From Variovorax sp. 679 (GTDB lineage Bacteria > Pseudomonadota > Gammaproteobacteria > Burkholderiales > Burkholderiaceae_C): a DNA stretch of 64,000 bases. Below are positions 53,946-63,661 of this stretch, in pieces. The notes under the pieces were generated by a model that saw only the letters and a program-made list of their open reading frames with translations, was not told the origin of the DNA and did no database searches. Location: contig NZ_RXFS01000003.1 in NCBI RefSeq assembly GCF_003952185.1, positions 372,001 to 436,000 on the forward strand. Reading direction: 5' to 3'. Every line of letters begins with the position of its first letter. Positions within the stretch are counted from its first letter, which is position 1. Both the position numbers and the translations under genes were made by a program.

Positions 53946-55421
53946 TCAGGCGGGTTGCGCCACGGCGGTGCGCGGCGAGATGCGCGGGGTGAAGAGCGCC
54001 ACGATCACGAACACCAGCGCATTGGTCGCCAGAGCCACGAGCCCTGTGTTGAGCGACTTGAAGACGACAGGCGCGGCCGGGAACAGCGTACCGAGGTTCG
54101 AGCTCGTGGTCATCATGAAGGCCAGCACCGCGCCGCCGACCAGGATGCCCGCAAAGGCGGCGTGCTTGTTGCCGAAGGGCTTCTTCATGAGGCTGAAGAG
54201 CAGCGAGGGCAGCAGCTGCGTGAGCAGGCTGGAGGCGAAGATGGCAACAGCCACGATGGTGGTGCCGCCGCGCAGCACGAAGTACACCGCCACCAGCGCG
54301 AACACCGGCAGCACGCCGCGCGCCACGCGCGAGACCTGCCTGTCGGTGGCATGGGGCGCGAAGCCTTCCTTGTAGACGTTCTTGCCGATCACGGTGGAGG
54401 CCGTGAGCAAAATCATCGAGCCCGGCACCAGCGCGGTGAGCACGCCCGTGCCGCCGATCACGCCGACGAACCACGGGTCGAAAGTGTGCTTGACGAGGCC
54501 GAAGAGGGCCAGGTCGACGTCGGAGCCCTTGAGCCCCGGCACCTGCAGGATGGCCGCGAAGCCGACCAGGAACAGGAAGGCGATGACCACCTGGTACAGC
54601 GGCATCAGGATGGTGTTGCGCCGCACCGCGCTCGCGCTCTTTGCCGCGTACACCGAGGTGAGGTTGAACGGGTAGAGGTAGTAGCCCAGCGCCGTCAGCA
54701 GGATGGTCGAGTTGTACCAGGTGAGGTTCAGGCCTTCCTTCGGGAACTCGAAAAAGCCGGGGTTGGCCGCATGGATGGCGGTGAACATGGGCGCGACGCC
54801 GCCGTAGTAGTGCCACGGCAGGTAGATGCCGAGGAACACGGCGAGCGCGAGGATCAGGATGTCCTTCACGATCGCGATGCTGGCCGAGCCGTGGATGCCC
54901 GAGAACAGGATGTAGCTCACCATCACCAGCGTGCCGATCCAGATCGCCACCTGCGGCGCGATGGAGCCGTACGAGGCCTCCGACACGATGATGCCGAGCC
55001 CGCGCAGCTGGATGGTCAGCAACGCGACCATGCCCATGAGCGCCACGACCGACACCAGCACGCCGAGCGGGCGGCTGTCGTACTTGTGCGCGAAGAAGTC
55101 CGAGAACGACACCAGCTTGTGCGTGGTGGCGTAGCGCCAGACGGCCGGCAGCATCCAGAAGGCCATGAGGTAGGCCAGCCCGCCGTAGGCCAGGATGTAG
55201 AAGGCCGGCGTGCCCTTGCTGTAAGACCAGCCGCTCGCGCCCAGGAAGGTGAAAGTGGAGAACGACTCGCCCGCCATCAGCAGGAACACCATGATGGCAC
55301 CCAGCCCGCGCCCGCCGAGCGCCCATTGCTCCAGGTTCATGGTGCGGCCGCGCCGCGCGAGCACCGCGAGGCCCAGCGCGCCGACGACGAACAGGGCGAT
55401 GACTCCGAGCGCGGCGTTCAT
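53946..55421 (-). CDS. Sodium:solute symporter family protein
   Basis: SSS-family transporter of 491 residues with about thirteen membrane segments, from MNAALGVIALFVV. Conserved features include LGGRGLGAIMVFLLMAGESFS at helix 2 and the GLVKHTFDPWFVG loop. The ATG overlaps the stop of the small DUF3311 gene by ATGA; DUF3311-SSS pairs are common, the small partner probably aiding the transporter. Given the two deaminases in the same run, import of a nucleobase-like compound is likely, but many SSS proteins with a DUF3311 partner carry organic acids. Confidence 0.9.
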   Translation of the reverse strand: MNAALGVIALFVVGALGLAVLARRGRTMNLEQWALGGRGLGAIMVFLLMAGESFSTFTFLGASGWSYSKGTPAFYILAYGGLAYLMAFWMLPAVWRYATTHKLVSFSDFFAHKYDSRPLGVLVSVVALMGMVALLTIQLRGLGIIVSEASYGSIAPQVAIWIGTLVMVSYILFSGIHGSASIAIVKDILILALAVFLGIYLPWHYYGGVAPMFTAIHAANPGFFEFPKEGLNLTWYNSTILLTALGYYLYPFNLTSVYAAKSASAVRRNTILMPLYQVVIAFLFLVGFAAILQVPGLKGSDVDLALFGLVKHTFDPWFVGVIGGTGVLTALVPGSMILLTASTVIGKNVYKEGFAPHATDRQVSRVARGVLPVFALVAVYFVLRGGTTIVAVAIFASSLLTQLLPSLLFSLMKKPFGNKHAAFAGILVGGAVLAFMMTTSSNLGTLFPAAPVVFKSLNTGLVALATNALVFVIVALFTPRISPRTAVAQPA

Positions 55422-55630
55422 CGCGCGTCTCCGGTGGCCGAAGGCGCGTCGATGTCGCCCTCGGCGCGGTCGATGACCACCATGATCAGCGAGGTCAGCA
55501 CCAGCCAGCTGACGTTCCACACCATCAGGAAGGGCATGCCGAGCACGAAGGTGGGCGCGACGGAGGACAGCCATCCCCCGCTGAAGAAGGCGGCGACCGG
55601 CAGTGCGGCAAGCCATTTGGCGGATTTCAT
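55418..55630 (-). CDS. DUF3311 small membrane protein
   Basis: A 70-residue protein with two membrane helices (about residues 7-22 and 33-52) and the DUF3311-type central segment LGMPFLMVWNVSWLVLTS. It precedes and overlaps the symporter gene and is the first gene of the cluster, 45 bases from the nearer of two palindromic operator sites. Confidence 0.88.
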   Translation of the reverse strand: MKSAKWLAALPVAAFFSGGWLSSVAPTFVLGMPFLMVWNVSWLVLTSLIMVVIDRAEGDIDAPSATGDAR

Positions 55631-55674
55631 GGAGAGCCTCGATTCATGTCTCTGGTTGGGATTTTCTGTGATTT

Positions 55675-55706
55675 TGGTTAACCATACAATTTATTTTGGT
55701 TAACCA
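55675..55706. promoter_or_regulatory. Paired TGGTTAACCA operators
   Basis: Two copies of the perfect palindrome TGGTTAACCA, at 55675-55684 and 55697-55706, are 22 bp apart centre to centre, two helical turns, so they lie on the same face of the DNA. They sit in the 166-base spacer between the DUF3311/symporter operon and the divergent GntR gene. GntR/FCD regulators bind short palindromes of this kind (commonly with a GT-N-AC core); control of both genes is inferred. Confidence 0.8.
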
Positions 55707-55796
55707 AACGGCGCGAATGGTACGGAGCACGACCGGGCGAGTCAATCCAGGGGCTTACCCGGGGGCGACATCGCGCAAGCAATAATCCGGCTGCCT

Positions 55797-56564
55797 ATGC
55801 CCTCCGCCGCCCGCAAGACCCCAGCGACCGCCCCCTCCCCCGAACTCACGGAAGCCGACGACGCGAACGTGGACGAACGCGTCTACGCCGCCGTGTCGAA
55901 GGCGCTGCTCAGCGGCAAGCTGCGGCCCGGCACGCCTCTGCGCGAACGCGCGCTGGCCGAGGCGCTGGGCTGCACGCGCGGCGCGGTGCGCAAGGTGCTG
56001 GCGCGGCTGGGGTCGGAAAAGCGGCTGGTGCTGGAGCACAACCGCGGCGCCTTCGTGCCCAACCCCTCCATCGACGACATGCGCGGCATCTACCGCGCGC
56101 GCCGCATCGTCGAGGCCGGGCTGGTGACCACGCTGTTCGGCAATCTCTCGCGCGAGCAGGTGGCCGCGCTGCGCAAGCACGTGCAGGCGGAGCAGAAGGC
56201 CTTCAAGGAAGGCCGGCGCGAGGACGCGATCAAGCTGGCGGGCGACTTCCACCTGCTGCTTGCGCAGATGGCGGAAAGCGAGGAGCTGCTGTCGTACATC
56301 AAGCGGCTCATTTCGAACACCGAGCTCTACAAGGCGCTGTACGACTCCGCCGAGGCCGCGAGCTGCGCGCCGCGCGAGCATGAGCAGATCATCGAGGCGC
56401 TGGCCACGGGCAAGTCGCTCGACAAGGCGCTGGCCGTGGCGCTGGAGCACCTGGACGAGCTGGAGCAGCGCGTGATCGCCGGGGCTGCGGCCGAGCAGGA
56501 AGTCGACCTGGCGACGCTGCTGAACGGCAGCATGAACAGCAAACCGCACGCGCACGACCACTGA
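55797..56564 (+). CDS. GntR-family regulator (FCD subgroup)
   Basis: Transcriptional regulator of 255 residues. The N-terminal winged helix covers about residues 25-90 (RPGTPLRERALAEALGCTRG with VRKVLARL), followed by an all-helical FCD ligand-binding domain with DDMRGIYRARRIVEAGLV and HLLLAQ. The ligand is unknown. It is divergent from the DUF3311/symporter/deaminase cluster, with two matching palindromes between, which strongly suggests that it represses or activates that cluster and itself. Confidence 0.93.
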   Translation: MPSAARKTPATAPSPELTEADDANVDERVYAAVSKALLSGKLRPGTPLRERALAEALGCTRGAVRKVLARLGSEKRLVLEHNRGAFVPNPSIDDMRGIYRARRIVEAGLVTTLFGNLSREQVAALRKHVQAEQKAFKEGRREDAIKLAGDFHLLLAQMAESEELLSYIKRLISNTELYKALYDSAEAASCAPREHEQIIEALATGKSLDKALAVALEHLDELEQRVIAGAAAEQEVDLATLLNGSMNSKPHAHDH

Positions 56565-56627
56565 GGCATCCACGCTTCGTTCGCGGCCGAAGTGTGGCCG
56601 CGCCGGTGAGGGAATGATCGGCGCACC

Positions 56628-57557
56628 ATGCACGCATCAACACCCTCCTCCATCGACAAGCCCCACACCAGCCTCGCCCTCGAATGGGCACTGCTCGCGC
56701 TGCTCGCCACCTGCTGGGGCGCCTCCTACACCTTCATCAAGATCGGCGTGGCGACCATTCCGCCGGTCACGCTGATCGCGGCGCGCACGCTCATTGCCGG
56801 AGCGCTTCTGCTCGCCGTGCTGCGCGTGCGCGGCGTGAGGCTGCCGAAGGAGCCGGCGATGTGGGGCCGCTTCGCGCTGCAGGCCTGCCTGAACAGCGTG
56901 CTGCCCTTCACGCTCATCGCATGGGCGGAGCGCAGCGTGGACGCGGGGCTGGCGACGATCCTCAACTCGACCTCGCCGATCTTCATCTTCCTGCTGGGGC
57001 TGGGCCTCGGCGGCTCCGAAAAACCGACGCTGCGCCGCATGTTCGGCGTGGGCGCGGGCCTTGCGGGCATCTGCCTGATCGTGGGCTTCGAGGCGCTGAA
57101 CGGGCTCGGGCATTCGCTGCTCGCGCAGCTCGGGCTGGTGGCCGCCGCCGTCTGCTACGGCTGCGCCGCGATGTTCGGCCGCGTGTTCAAGGGGCTGGAC
57201 CCGATGGTGCCGGCCGCAGGTTCGCTGGTCAGCGGCGCGGCGATGCTGCTGCCCGCGAGCCTCGTGGTCGACAGGCCGTGGACGCTCTCGCCCTCTTCAG
57301 CATCGATGGCGGCGGTGCTAGCGCTCGCGGTGCTCTCGACCGCGCTGGCCTTCACGATCTACTTCCGGCTGATCAAGACTCTGGGGCCGATGTCCACCGC
57401 CGCCCAGGCCTATCTGCGCGTGCCCATCGGCGTGACGATCGGCGTGGTGTTCCTCGGCGAGACGCTGGCGGCCACGGCATGGCTCGGGCTGGCCTGCGTG
57501 GTGGCGGGGGTGGTGGCGATGACGATGCCGGCCACGAAGCGCCCGCAGCGCAGCTGA
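56628..57557 (+). CDS. EamA-family (DMT) transporter
   Basis: Inner-membrane drug/metabolite transporter of 309 residues: ten predicted membrane helices in two EamA repeats, with the first starting ALLATCWGASYTFIKIGVATIPP and the second near GLVAAAVCYGCAAM. Substrates of this family include amino acids and many metabolites; none can be named. It lies downstream of the GntR gene by 63 bases and converges on a LysR gene. Confidence 0.9.
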   Translation: MHASTPSSIDKPHTSLALEWALLALLATCWGASYTFIKIGVATIPPVTLIAARTLIAGALLLAVLRVRGVRLPKEPAMWGRFALQACLNSVLPFTLIAWAERSVDAGLATILNSTSPIFIFLLGLGLGGSEKPTLRRMFGVGAGLAGICLIVGFEALNGLGHSLLAQLGLVAAAVCYGCAAMFGRVFKGLDPMVPAAGSLVSGAAMLLPASLVVDRPWTLSPSSASMAAVLALAVLSTALAFTIYFRLIKTLGPMSTAAQAYLRVPIGVTIGVVFLGETLAATAWLGLACVVAGVVAMTMPATKRPQRS

Positions 57558-57566
57558 GAGCGCCGC

Positions 57567-58490
57567 TCAGCCGCGCGGCACCTCCGGATTGATGTTCAGC
57601 GCGTGCGGCCCGTTCGCCAGCTGCTTCTTCAGGAACTCCACGCACACACGCACCTTCGCCGAGCCGGCAGTGCGGGTGCTGGTCATGGCCCAGATGTCGG
57701 CCGGCTCGTGGTACGCAGGCAGCACGCGCGTCACGCGGCCTTCGATCAGCGGCTGCGCCACGTCCCAGATCGACAGCAGGCAGATGCCCTTGCCGTCGAT
57801 GCTCCACCCCCGCACGACGTCGCTGTGGTTGGAGCTGAAGCGGCTCGTCACCTTGACGGCCTCCATGCCCCGGGGGCCCATCAGCCGCCAGTTGCCGAAA
57901 GGCTGGTCGCGCTCGCGGAACAGCAGGCACTCGTGCTCCGCAAGCTCGGCCACGGTCTTCGGATGGCCGTGCTGCGCGAGGTAGTCGGGCGAGGCGCAGA
58001 GGATGCGCCGGCTCTCGACCATGCGTTGCGCGATGAGCCGCGGCTGGGTGGGGTCGCCCACGCGGATGTCCAGGTCGAAGTTCTCTGTGATCAGGTCGAC
58101 GCGCCGGTCCATCAGCTCCAGCCAGACCTCGATGCGCGGATAGCGCTTGCCCAGCGCCGACAGGATGGGCGCGACGTGCTCGCGCCCGAGCCGCTGGCTG
58201 GTGGCGATGCGCAGCGGGCCCGAGGGCTCCTTCTTGGCGCTGCTGAAGGCCTCCGACATGGCGTTGGCGTCGTCGAGGATGCGCTGCGCCCACTGGTAGG
58301 CGCGCTCGCCGTCCTCGGTGATCACCACGCGCCGCGTGGTGCGGTGGAACAGGCGCACGCCGAGCTGCGATTCGAGGATGGCGATGCGCTTGCTGATGTG
58401 CGCCGACGTGGTTCCGATCTCGAGGGAGGCGCCGGCGAAGCTGGAACGCCGGGCGGCCTCGCAGAACACTTCCAGGTCTTTCAGGTCCAT
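57567..58490 (-). CDS. LysR-family transcriptional regulator
   Basis: LysR regulator of 307 residues from MDLKDLEVFCEAARRSSF, with the helix-turn-helix SHISKRIA-like region (TTSAHISKRIAILESQLG) and LFHRTTRR. Twelve upstream codons are open, but this ATG gives the family start. It is divergent from the Gfo/Idh-ABC transporter operon, with several inverted repeats between, and is the likely regulator of that pathway. Confidence 0.92.
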   Translation of the reverse strand: MDLKDLEVFCEAARRSSFAGASLEIGTTSAHISKRIAILESQLGVRLFHRTTRRVVITEDGERAYQWAQRILDDANAMSEAFSSAKKEPSGPLRIATSQRLGREHVAPILSALGKRYPRIEVWLELMDRRVDLITENFDLDIRVGDPTQPRLIAQRMVESRRILCASPDYLAQHGHPKTVAELAEHECLLFRERDQPFGNWRLMGPRGMEAVKVTSRFSSNHSDVVRGWSIDGKGICLLSIWDVAQPLIEGRVTRVLPAYHEPADIWAMTSTRTAGSAKVRVCVEFLKKQLANGPHALNINPEVPRG

Positions 58491-58498
58491 GGCTTTTT

Positions 58499-58555
58499 TA
58501 TCAACGATCTGTTGATACCGGGTCAACAGAAGGCGGATTGTAGTTCTCTCTGTTG
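58499..58555. promoter_or_regulatory. Candidate LysR operators
   Basis: The LysR-Gfo/Idh spacer contains TATCAAC-GATCT-GTTGATA (58499-58517), a perfect dyad with 7-base arms, and CAACAGA (58524-58530) facing TCTGTTG (58549-58555). The shared CAAC/GTTG cores suggest two related sites for one regulator, as LysR proteins use recognition and activation sites. Confidence 0.6.
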
Positions 58556-58600
58556 TTACTAGACTCCGCGGCAGTTCCTACAGCCAACGAGACAAGGTCC

Positions 58601-59650
58601 ATGAGCAAACTCCCCATCGCGGTCATCGGCGCAGGCCTGATCGGCAAGACCCACATCGATCGCGCATTGAACAGCGCCGACGTAGAACTGGTCGGCATCG
58701 CCGATCCGACACCGGCGGCGGCCGAGCTGGCGCGCTCGGCCGGCGTGCCCTGCTTCGCCGACCATCGCGCGATGCTCGCCGAGACGATGCCCAGGGGCGT
58801 GGTGGTCGCGACGCCGAACGCGACGCATGCGCGCATCACCATCGAATGCCTGGAGCGCGGCGCGGCGGTGCTGGTCGAAAAGCCCATCGCCGACACGCTC
58901 GAAGACGGACGGCGCATCTGCGAGGCGTCGAAGGCCACGGGGCTGCCGGTGCTGGTGGGCCACCAGCGCCGCCACAACCCGATCATGCGCAGGGCGCGGG
59001 CCATCGTTGCCGGGGGCACGCTGGGGCGCCCGGTGAGCGCGACGGTGCTGTGCACCTGGTTCAAGCCGCGCGACTACTTCGACGTGAAGTGGCGGCGCCA
59101 GCAGGGCGGCGGGCCGATCCTGATCAACCTGATCCACGACATCGACCTGATGCGCCATCTCTACGGGGAAATCGAGAGCGTGCAGGCGCTGGCCTCGAAT
59201 GCGGTGCGCGGCTTCGAGGTCGAGGACACGGCCGCGGTGGTGCTGCGGTTCCGCAATGGCGCGCTGGGCACGGTCACGGTGTCCGACACGGCGGTGGCGC
59301 CGTGGAACTGGGACCTGGGCGTGGGAGAGGCGGAGCGCTTTCCGCGCCAGGACATCAACGCGCACTTCTACTCGGGCACCGAGGGGTCGCTGACGCTGCC
59401 GCGCCTGGAGCTCTGGCGCTACCGCGAGGACCAGGGCCCGGCCGAAGGCTGGCACGACCCACTGACGCAGGAGCGCACCGCCGTGCACACCGGCTGCCCG
59501 TACACCGAGCAGATACGCCACTTCGCCGCGCTCATCGAAGGCCGCGAGGAACCGGTGTGCTCCGCGCTCGATGGCTTCCGCACGCTCGAGGCGACCCTGG
59601 CGGTGACCGAGGCGGCCGCCACCGGAAGCAGCGTGACCTTGCCCTCGTAG
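58601..59650 (+). CDS. Gfo/Idh/MocA-family oxidoreductase
   Basis: NAD(P)-dependent dehydrogenase of 349 residues. The nucleotide-binding GAGLIG is at residues 10-15 and the family's EKP motif at 93-95; the catalytic His/Asp region is in LINLIHDIDLMRHLYG. The start follows AAGG directly; sixteen upstream codons are open but lack similarity. Members oxidise cyclic polyols such as inositol, shikimate or quinate, and sugars. With an adjacent TIM-barrel protein and a dehydroquinase in the same run, a quinate/shikimate-type ring substrate is an attractive but unproven choice. Confidence 0.88.
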   Translation: MSKLPIAVIGAGLIGKTHIDRALNSADVELVGIADPTPAAAELARSAGVPCFADHRAMLAETMPRGVVVATPNATHARITIECLERGAAVLVEKPIADTLEDGRRICEASKATGLPVLVGHQRRHNPIMRRARAIVAGGTLGRPVSATVLCTWFKPRDYFDVKWRRQQGGGPILINLIHDIDLMRHLYGEIESVQALASNAVRGFEVEDTAAVVLRFRNGALGTVTVSDTAVAPWNWDLGVGEAERFPRQDINAHFYSGTEGSLTLPRLELWRYREDQGPAEGWHDPLTQERTAVHTGCPYTEQIRHFAALIEGREEPVCSALDGFRTLEATLAVTEAAATGSSVTLPS

Positions 59651-59760
59651 GACACGCACGCGCCCTGACGCGGGCGCCGGGCCTTCACGCAGGCCCCTGA
59701 AGAGAGACAGAGAGAGAGACATCGAACAAGAACCGCTCAACGAGACAAGAGCAAACAGCC

Positions 59761-60429
59761 ATGAGCTACACATTCGACTTCGCGGTGCTGCTGCCGCATT
59801 GGGAAGCCTTCGCCGAAGGCTGCTGGCTGACGCTGCGGCTTTCCGCCGTGTCGGTGGCCATTGGCCTCGCCGCGGGCCTGCTGACCGTGCTCGGCAAGCG
59901 ATCGCCGATCAAAGGGCTTCGCTGGCTCGCCGGGGCCTACATCGAGCTGATCCGCAACACGCCGTTCCTGGTACAGGTACTGTTCGTCTTCTTCGGCCTG
60001 CCGTCGCTCGGGGTCAGCCTCACGCCGAACACGGCGGCGGTGCTGGCGCTGAGCCTGAACCTCGGGGCCTTCTCAGCGGAGATCCTGCGCACGGGCATCG
60101 AGTCGGTGCCGCGCGGGCAGTTCGAGGCCGGCGCGGCGCTCGGCCTGAGCCCCCTGCAGACGCTGCGCTACGTGGTGATCAAGCCCGCGCTGCGCACGAT
60201 CTATCCGGCGCTGACGGGGCAGTTCGTGATGCTGCTGCTGACGACCAGCATCGTCTCGTCGATCTCGGCCGAAGAGCTGACATCGGTCGCGCAGAACATC
60301 GACTCGGCCACCTTCCGCAGCTTCGAGGTCTACATCGTGGCGGCGCTGCTGTACCTGGCGATGTCGACGATCTTCTCGACGGTGTTCAAGGCGATCGACC
60401 GGCTGTACTTCTCGTACCCCGCACGGTGA
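59761..60429 (+). CDS. Polar-amino-acid-type ABC transporter permease
   Basis: Membrane subunit of 222 residues in the HisM/GlnP group, with five predicted helices and the conserved cytoplasmic loop EILRTGIESVPRGQFEAGAALGLS that contacts the ATPase. ELIRNTPFLVQVLF is also typical. It is the first of two permease genes that would form a heterodimer. It follows the Gfo/Idh gene by 110 bases. Confidence 0.95.
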   Translation: MSYTFDFAVLLPHWEAFAEGCWLTLRLSAVSVAIGLAAGLLTVLGKRSPIKGLRWLAGAYIELIRNTPFLVQVLFVFFGLPSLGVSLTPNTAAVLALSLNLGAFSAEILRTGIESVPRGQFEAGAALGLSPLQTLRYVVIKPALRTIYPALTGQFVMLLLTTSIVSSISAEELTSVAQNIDSATFRSFEVYIVAALLYLAMSTIFSTVFKAIDRLYFSYPAR

Positions 60430-60439
60430 GGAGGCGACC

Positions 60440-61090
60440 ATGATCCGCGACTTCACGCTGACCGAGTTCTGGCTCGTCGCCGCCGGCCTGGGCGCCACGC
60501 TCGCGCTGTCCGCCATCGCCTTCATCGGCGGCAGTCTGGCGGGGCTGCTGGTGGCGCTGGCGCGCACGGCGCCCGCGAAGGGGCTGCGCATGACCGCAGC
60601 CGCTTTCATCGACTTCTTCCAGGGCACGCCGATGCTGCTGCAGCTGTTCCTGGTGTTCTACGGATTGCCGGTGCTCGGATGGAAGGTCAACGTCTGGGTG
60701 GCCGCGGCCGTGGGGCTGACGTTGCATGCCGGCGCCTTCCTCGGAGAGATCTGGCGCGGCGGCATCCAGGCGGTGCCGCGCGGGCAGACCGAGGCGGCCG
60801 CCGCGCTGGGACTGGGCTACGGCGCACGCATGCGCTACGTGGTGCTGCCGCAGGCGCTGCGCATGTCGTTCGCGCCCACGGTCGGCTTCCTGGTGCAGCT
60901 CATCAAGGGCACGTCGCTGGCGGCCATCATCGGCTTCGTCGAACTCTCGCGCTCGGGCCAGCTGGTTTCCAGCATCACCTACAAGCCGCTGCTCGCCTTC
61001 GGGCTGGTGGGGGCCTGCTACTTCGCGATCTGCTTTCCGCTGTCGCGCTACAGCGCACGGCTGGAGCGGCGCTTCGCCGCCGGTCATTGA
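60440..61090 (+). CDS. Polar-amino-acid-type ABC transporter permease
   Basis: Second permease, 216 residues, paired with the preceding gene (10-base gap). The ATPase-contact loop reads EIWRGGIQAVPRGQTEAAAALGLG, and FFQGTPMLLQLFLVFYGLP matches the second conserved segment. About five membrane helices. The two subunits differ enough to form a heterodimer of the HisQM kind. Confidence 0.95.
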   Translation: MIRDFTLTEFWLVAAGLGATLALSAIAFIGGSLAGLLVALARTAPAKGLRMTAAAFIDFFQGTPMLLQLFLVFYGLPVLGWKVNVWVAAAVGLTLHAGAFLGEIWRGGIQAVPRGQTEAAAALGLGYGARMRYVVLPQALRMSFAPTVGFLVQLIKGTSLAAIIGFVELSRSGQLVSSITYKPLLAFGLVGACYFAICFPLSRYSARLERRFAAGH

Positions 61091-61165
61091 CTCCCCTTTT
61101 CGATTCCCCTTTTCGACAGACAGAGAACCGCGGATCCCGCCGCATCCACCCGAGGAGCACAAATC

Positions 61166-61998
61166 ATGTTCAGACAATTCATCCGCCGCGCCGCGCTCGT
61201 GCTGCTGCTGGGGCTGGCAATGCAAGGCCTCGCACAGGCGCAGAAAGTGGCCGACATCAAGAAAGCCGGCGTGCTGAAGATCGGCGCGCAGGTGGCCCAG
61301 GTGCCTTGGGGGTTCAGCGACAAGGGCGGCAAGCTGACGGGCTACGACATCGAGTTCGCCGAAATGCTCGCGAAGGACCTGGGCGTGAAGCCCGAGTTCA
61401 CGCCGGTGACGGTGGCCAACCGAACGGCGGCGCTGCTGACAGGGCAGGTCGACATGCTTGCGGCAGTGGTCACGATCCTTGCCGACCGGCAGAAGGTCGT
61501 GCTGTTCTCGCGGCCCTACTCGTACCTCGAGACGGTGCTGATCGGCAAGACCGGCTCGCCGCCGATGAAGAGCTACGCCGACCTGAAGGGCCTGCGCATC
61601 GGCGTGCCGCGCGGCAGCGTGCAGGACTCGTCGGTGACGCAGGCCAGGACGGGCGCGACCATCCAGCGCTTCGACGACGATGCCGCCGCGGTGCAGGCGC
61701 TGCTCTCGGGCCAGGTGGACCTGGCCGGCGCCGCGAACTCGCAACTCGGGCCCATCGCGCAGGTCGCGGGCGCCGGCAAGTACGAGGTCAAGCTGGTGGT
61801 GGCACGCGGCTTCCAGGGCGCCACCGTGCGGCCGGGCGAGCGTGAGTGGGTCGGCTACATCAACGACTTCATCGGGCGCAAGATGGCCAGCGGCGAACTG
61901 CCCGCGCTCTATAAGAAATGGATCGGGCAGGAGATGGACAAGGACCTGCCGGCCTCCGGCGAGACCGAGGCTGCCCTGCCCCGCGTGGTGACGAAGTG

Positions 61999-61999
<1 letters not shown>
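61166..61999 (+). CDS. ABC transporter substrate-binding protein (family 3)
   Basis: Periplasmic solute receptor of 277 residues. A signal peptide (residues 1-25, ending LAQA) precedes a typical SBP_bac_3 fold: [10 protein letters not shown], the [14 protein letters not shown] segment, [10 protein letters not shown] and LRIGVPRGS. It may capture the ligand for the operon's catabolic enzymes; a family-3 receptor usually binds amino acids but some carry other carboxylated compounds. The stop overlaps the ATPase start by one base (TGATG). Confidence 0.94.
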
Positions 62000-62801
<802 letters not shown>

Positions 62802-62805
<4 letters not shown>

Positions 62806-63611
62806 CGCCCCTGTCCCTCGCCCACCTGACGGTGCTCGACGTTGCGCCACCCGATCTGTTCGACCTTGCGGCCGAGGCCGGCTTCCAGAACGTCGGCATC
62901 CGCATCCTTCCCGCTGCGCCGGGTGCGGTCTCCTACCCGTTGAGCGCTGCCACGGTGCCGGCGTGGCGACGTCGAATGGCCGATGCCGGCGTAGGCATCC
63001 ACGACGTCGAATTCATTCCGCTGACGCCGGAGGTTCGCCTCTGGGAGTTCGCGCCTGCGCTGGGGCTGGCTGCGGAGCTGGGCGCGAGGCGCATCAACGT
63101 GTCGGGCGACGATGCCGACGCGGGCCGCCTCGTCGATCGCTTCGGCGCGCTGTGCGATCTCGCGGCGAGCGTCGGCCTCGGCGTGGACCTGGAGTTCATG
63201 CGCTTCCGCATCGTCGGCACGCTGCCGCAGGCACTCGCAATCGTCAAGCGCGCGGGGCGGGCCAACGGGCGACTGCTGATCGACGTGCTGCACCTGTTCC
63301 GCTCCGGTGGCACGGCGGAAATGTTGCGGGAAGTGCCGGCCAGCGCATTGGGCTCGGTGCAACTGTGCGATGCGCCGCGCAAGGACCCGACGGATGCCGG
63401 CATCGTGGCCGAGGCGCGCGAAGGGCGCCTGTTTCCCGGCGAAGGCGAGTTGCCGCTGAAGGCTTTCATGGACGCCTTGCCGCGGGACATACCCGTCGGC
63501 GTGGAAGTGCCGACCGGCAGCACCCATCCGGCGCTCGGGCACGCAGAGCGCGCGGCTCGAGCTTGCGCGGCAACGCGCGAGCTTCTGGCGTCGTGGCAGC
63601 CATCGCGCTGA
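62802..63611 (+). CDS. TIM-barrel sugar-phosphate isomerase/epimerase-like protein
   Basis: AP-endonuclease-2-type TIM-barrel protein of 269 residues. Four likely divalent-metal ligands sit at the ends of strands: Glu in VDLEFMRF, Asp in LIDVLHLFR, Gln in SVQLCD and Glu in VGVEVPTG. This Glu-Asp-Gln-Glu arrangement occurs in isomerases and also in 3-dehydroshikimate dehydratases of the AsbF/QsuB kind, which release protocatechuate. The neighbouring dehydroquinase makes the latter plausible. It overlaps the ATPase gene by four bases. Confidence 0.82.
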
Positions 63612-63661
63612 TGGCAATGCCGCAGCCGACCGAATCATCAACAGCAGGAAAGGAAACCGCG

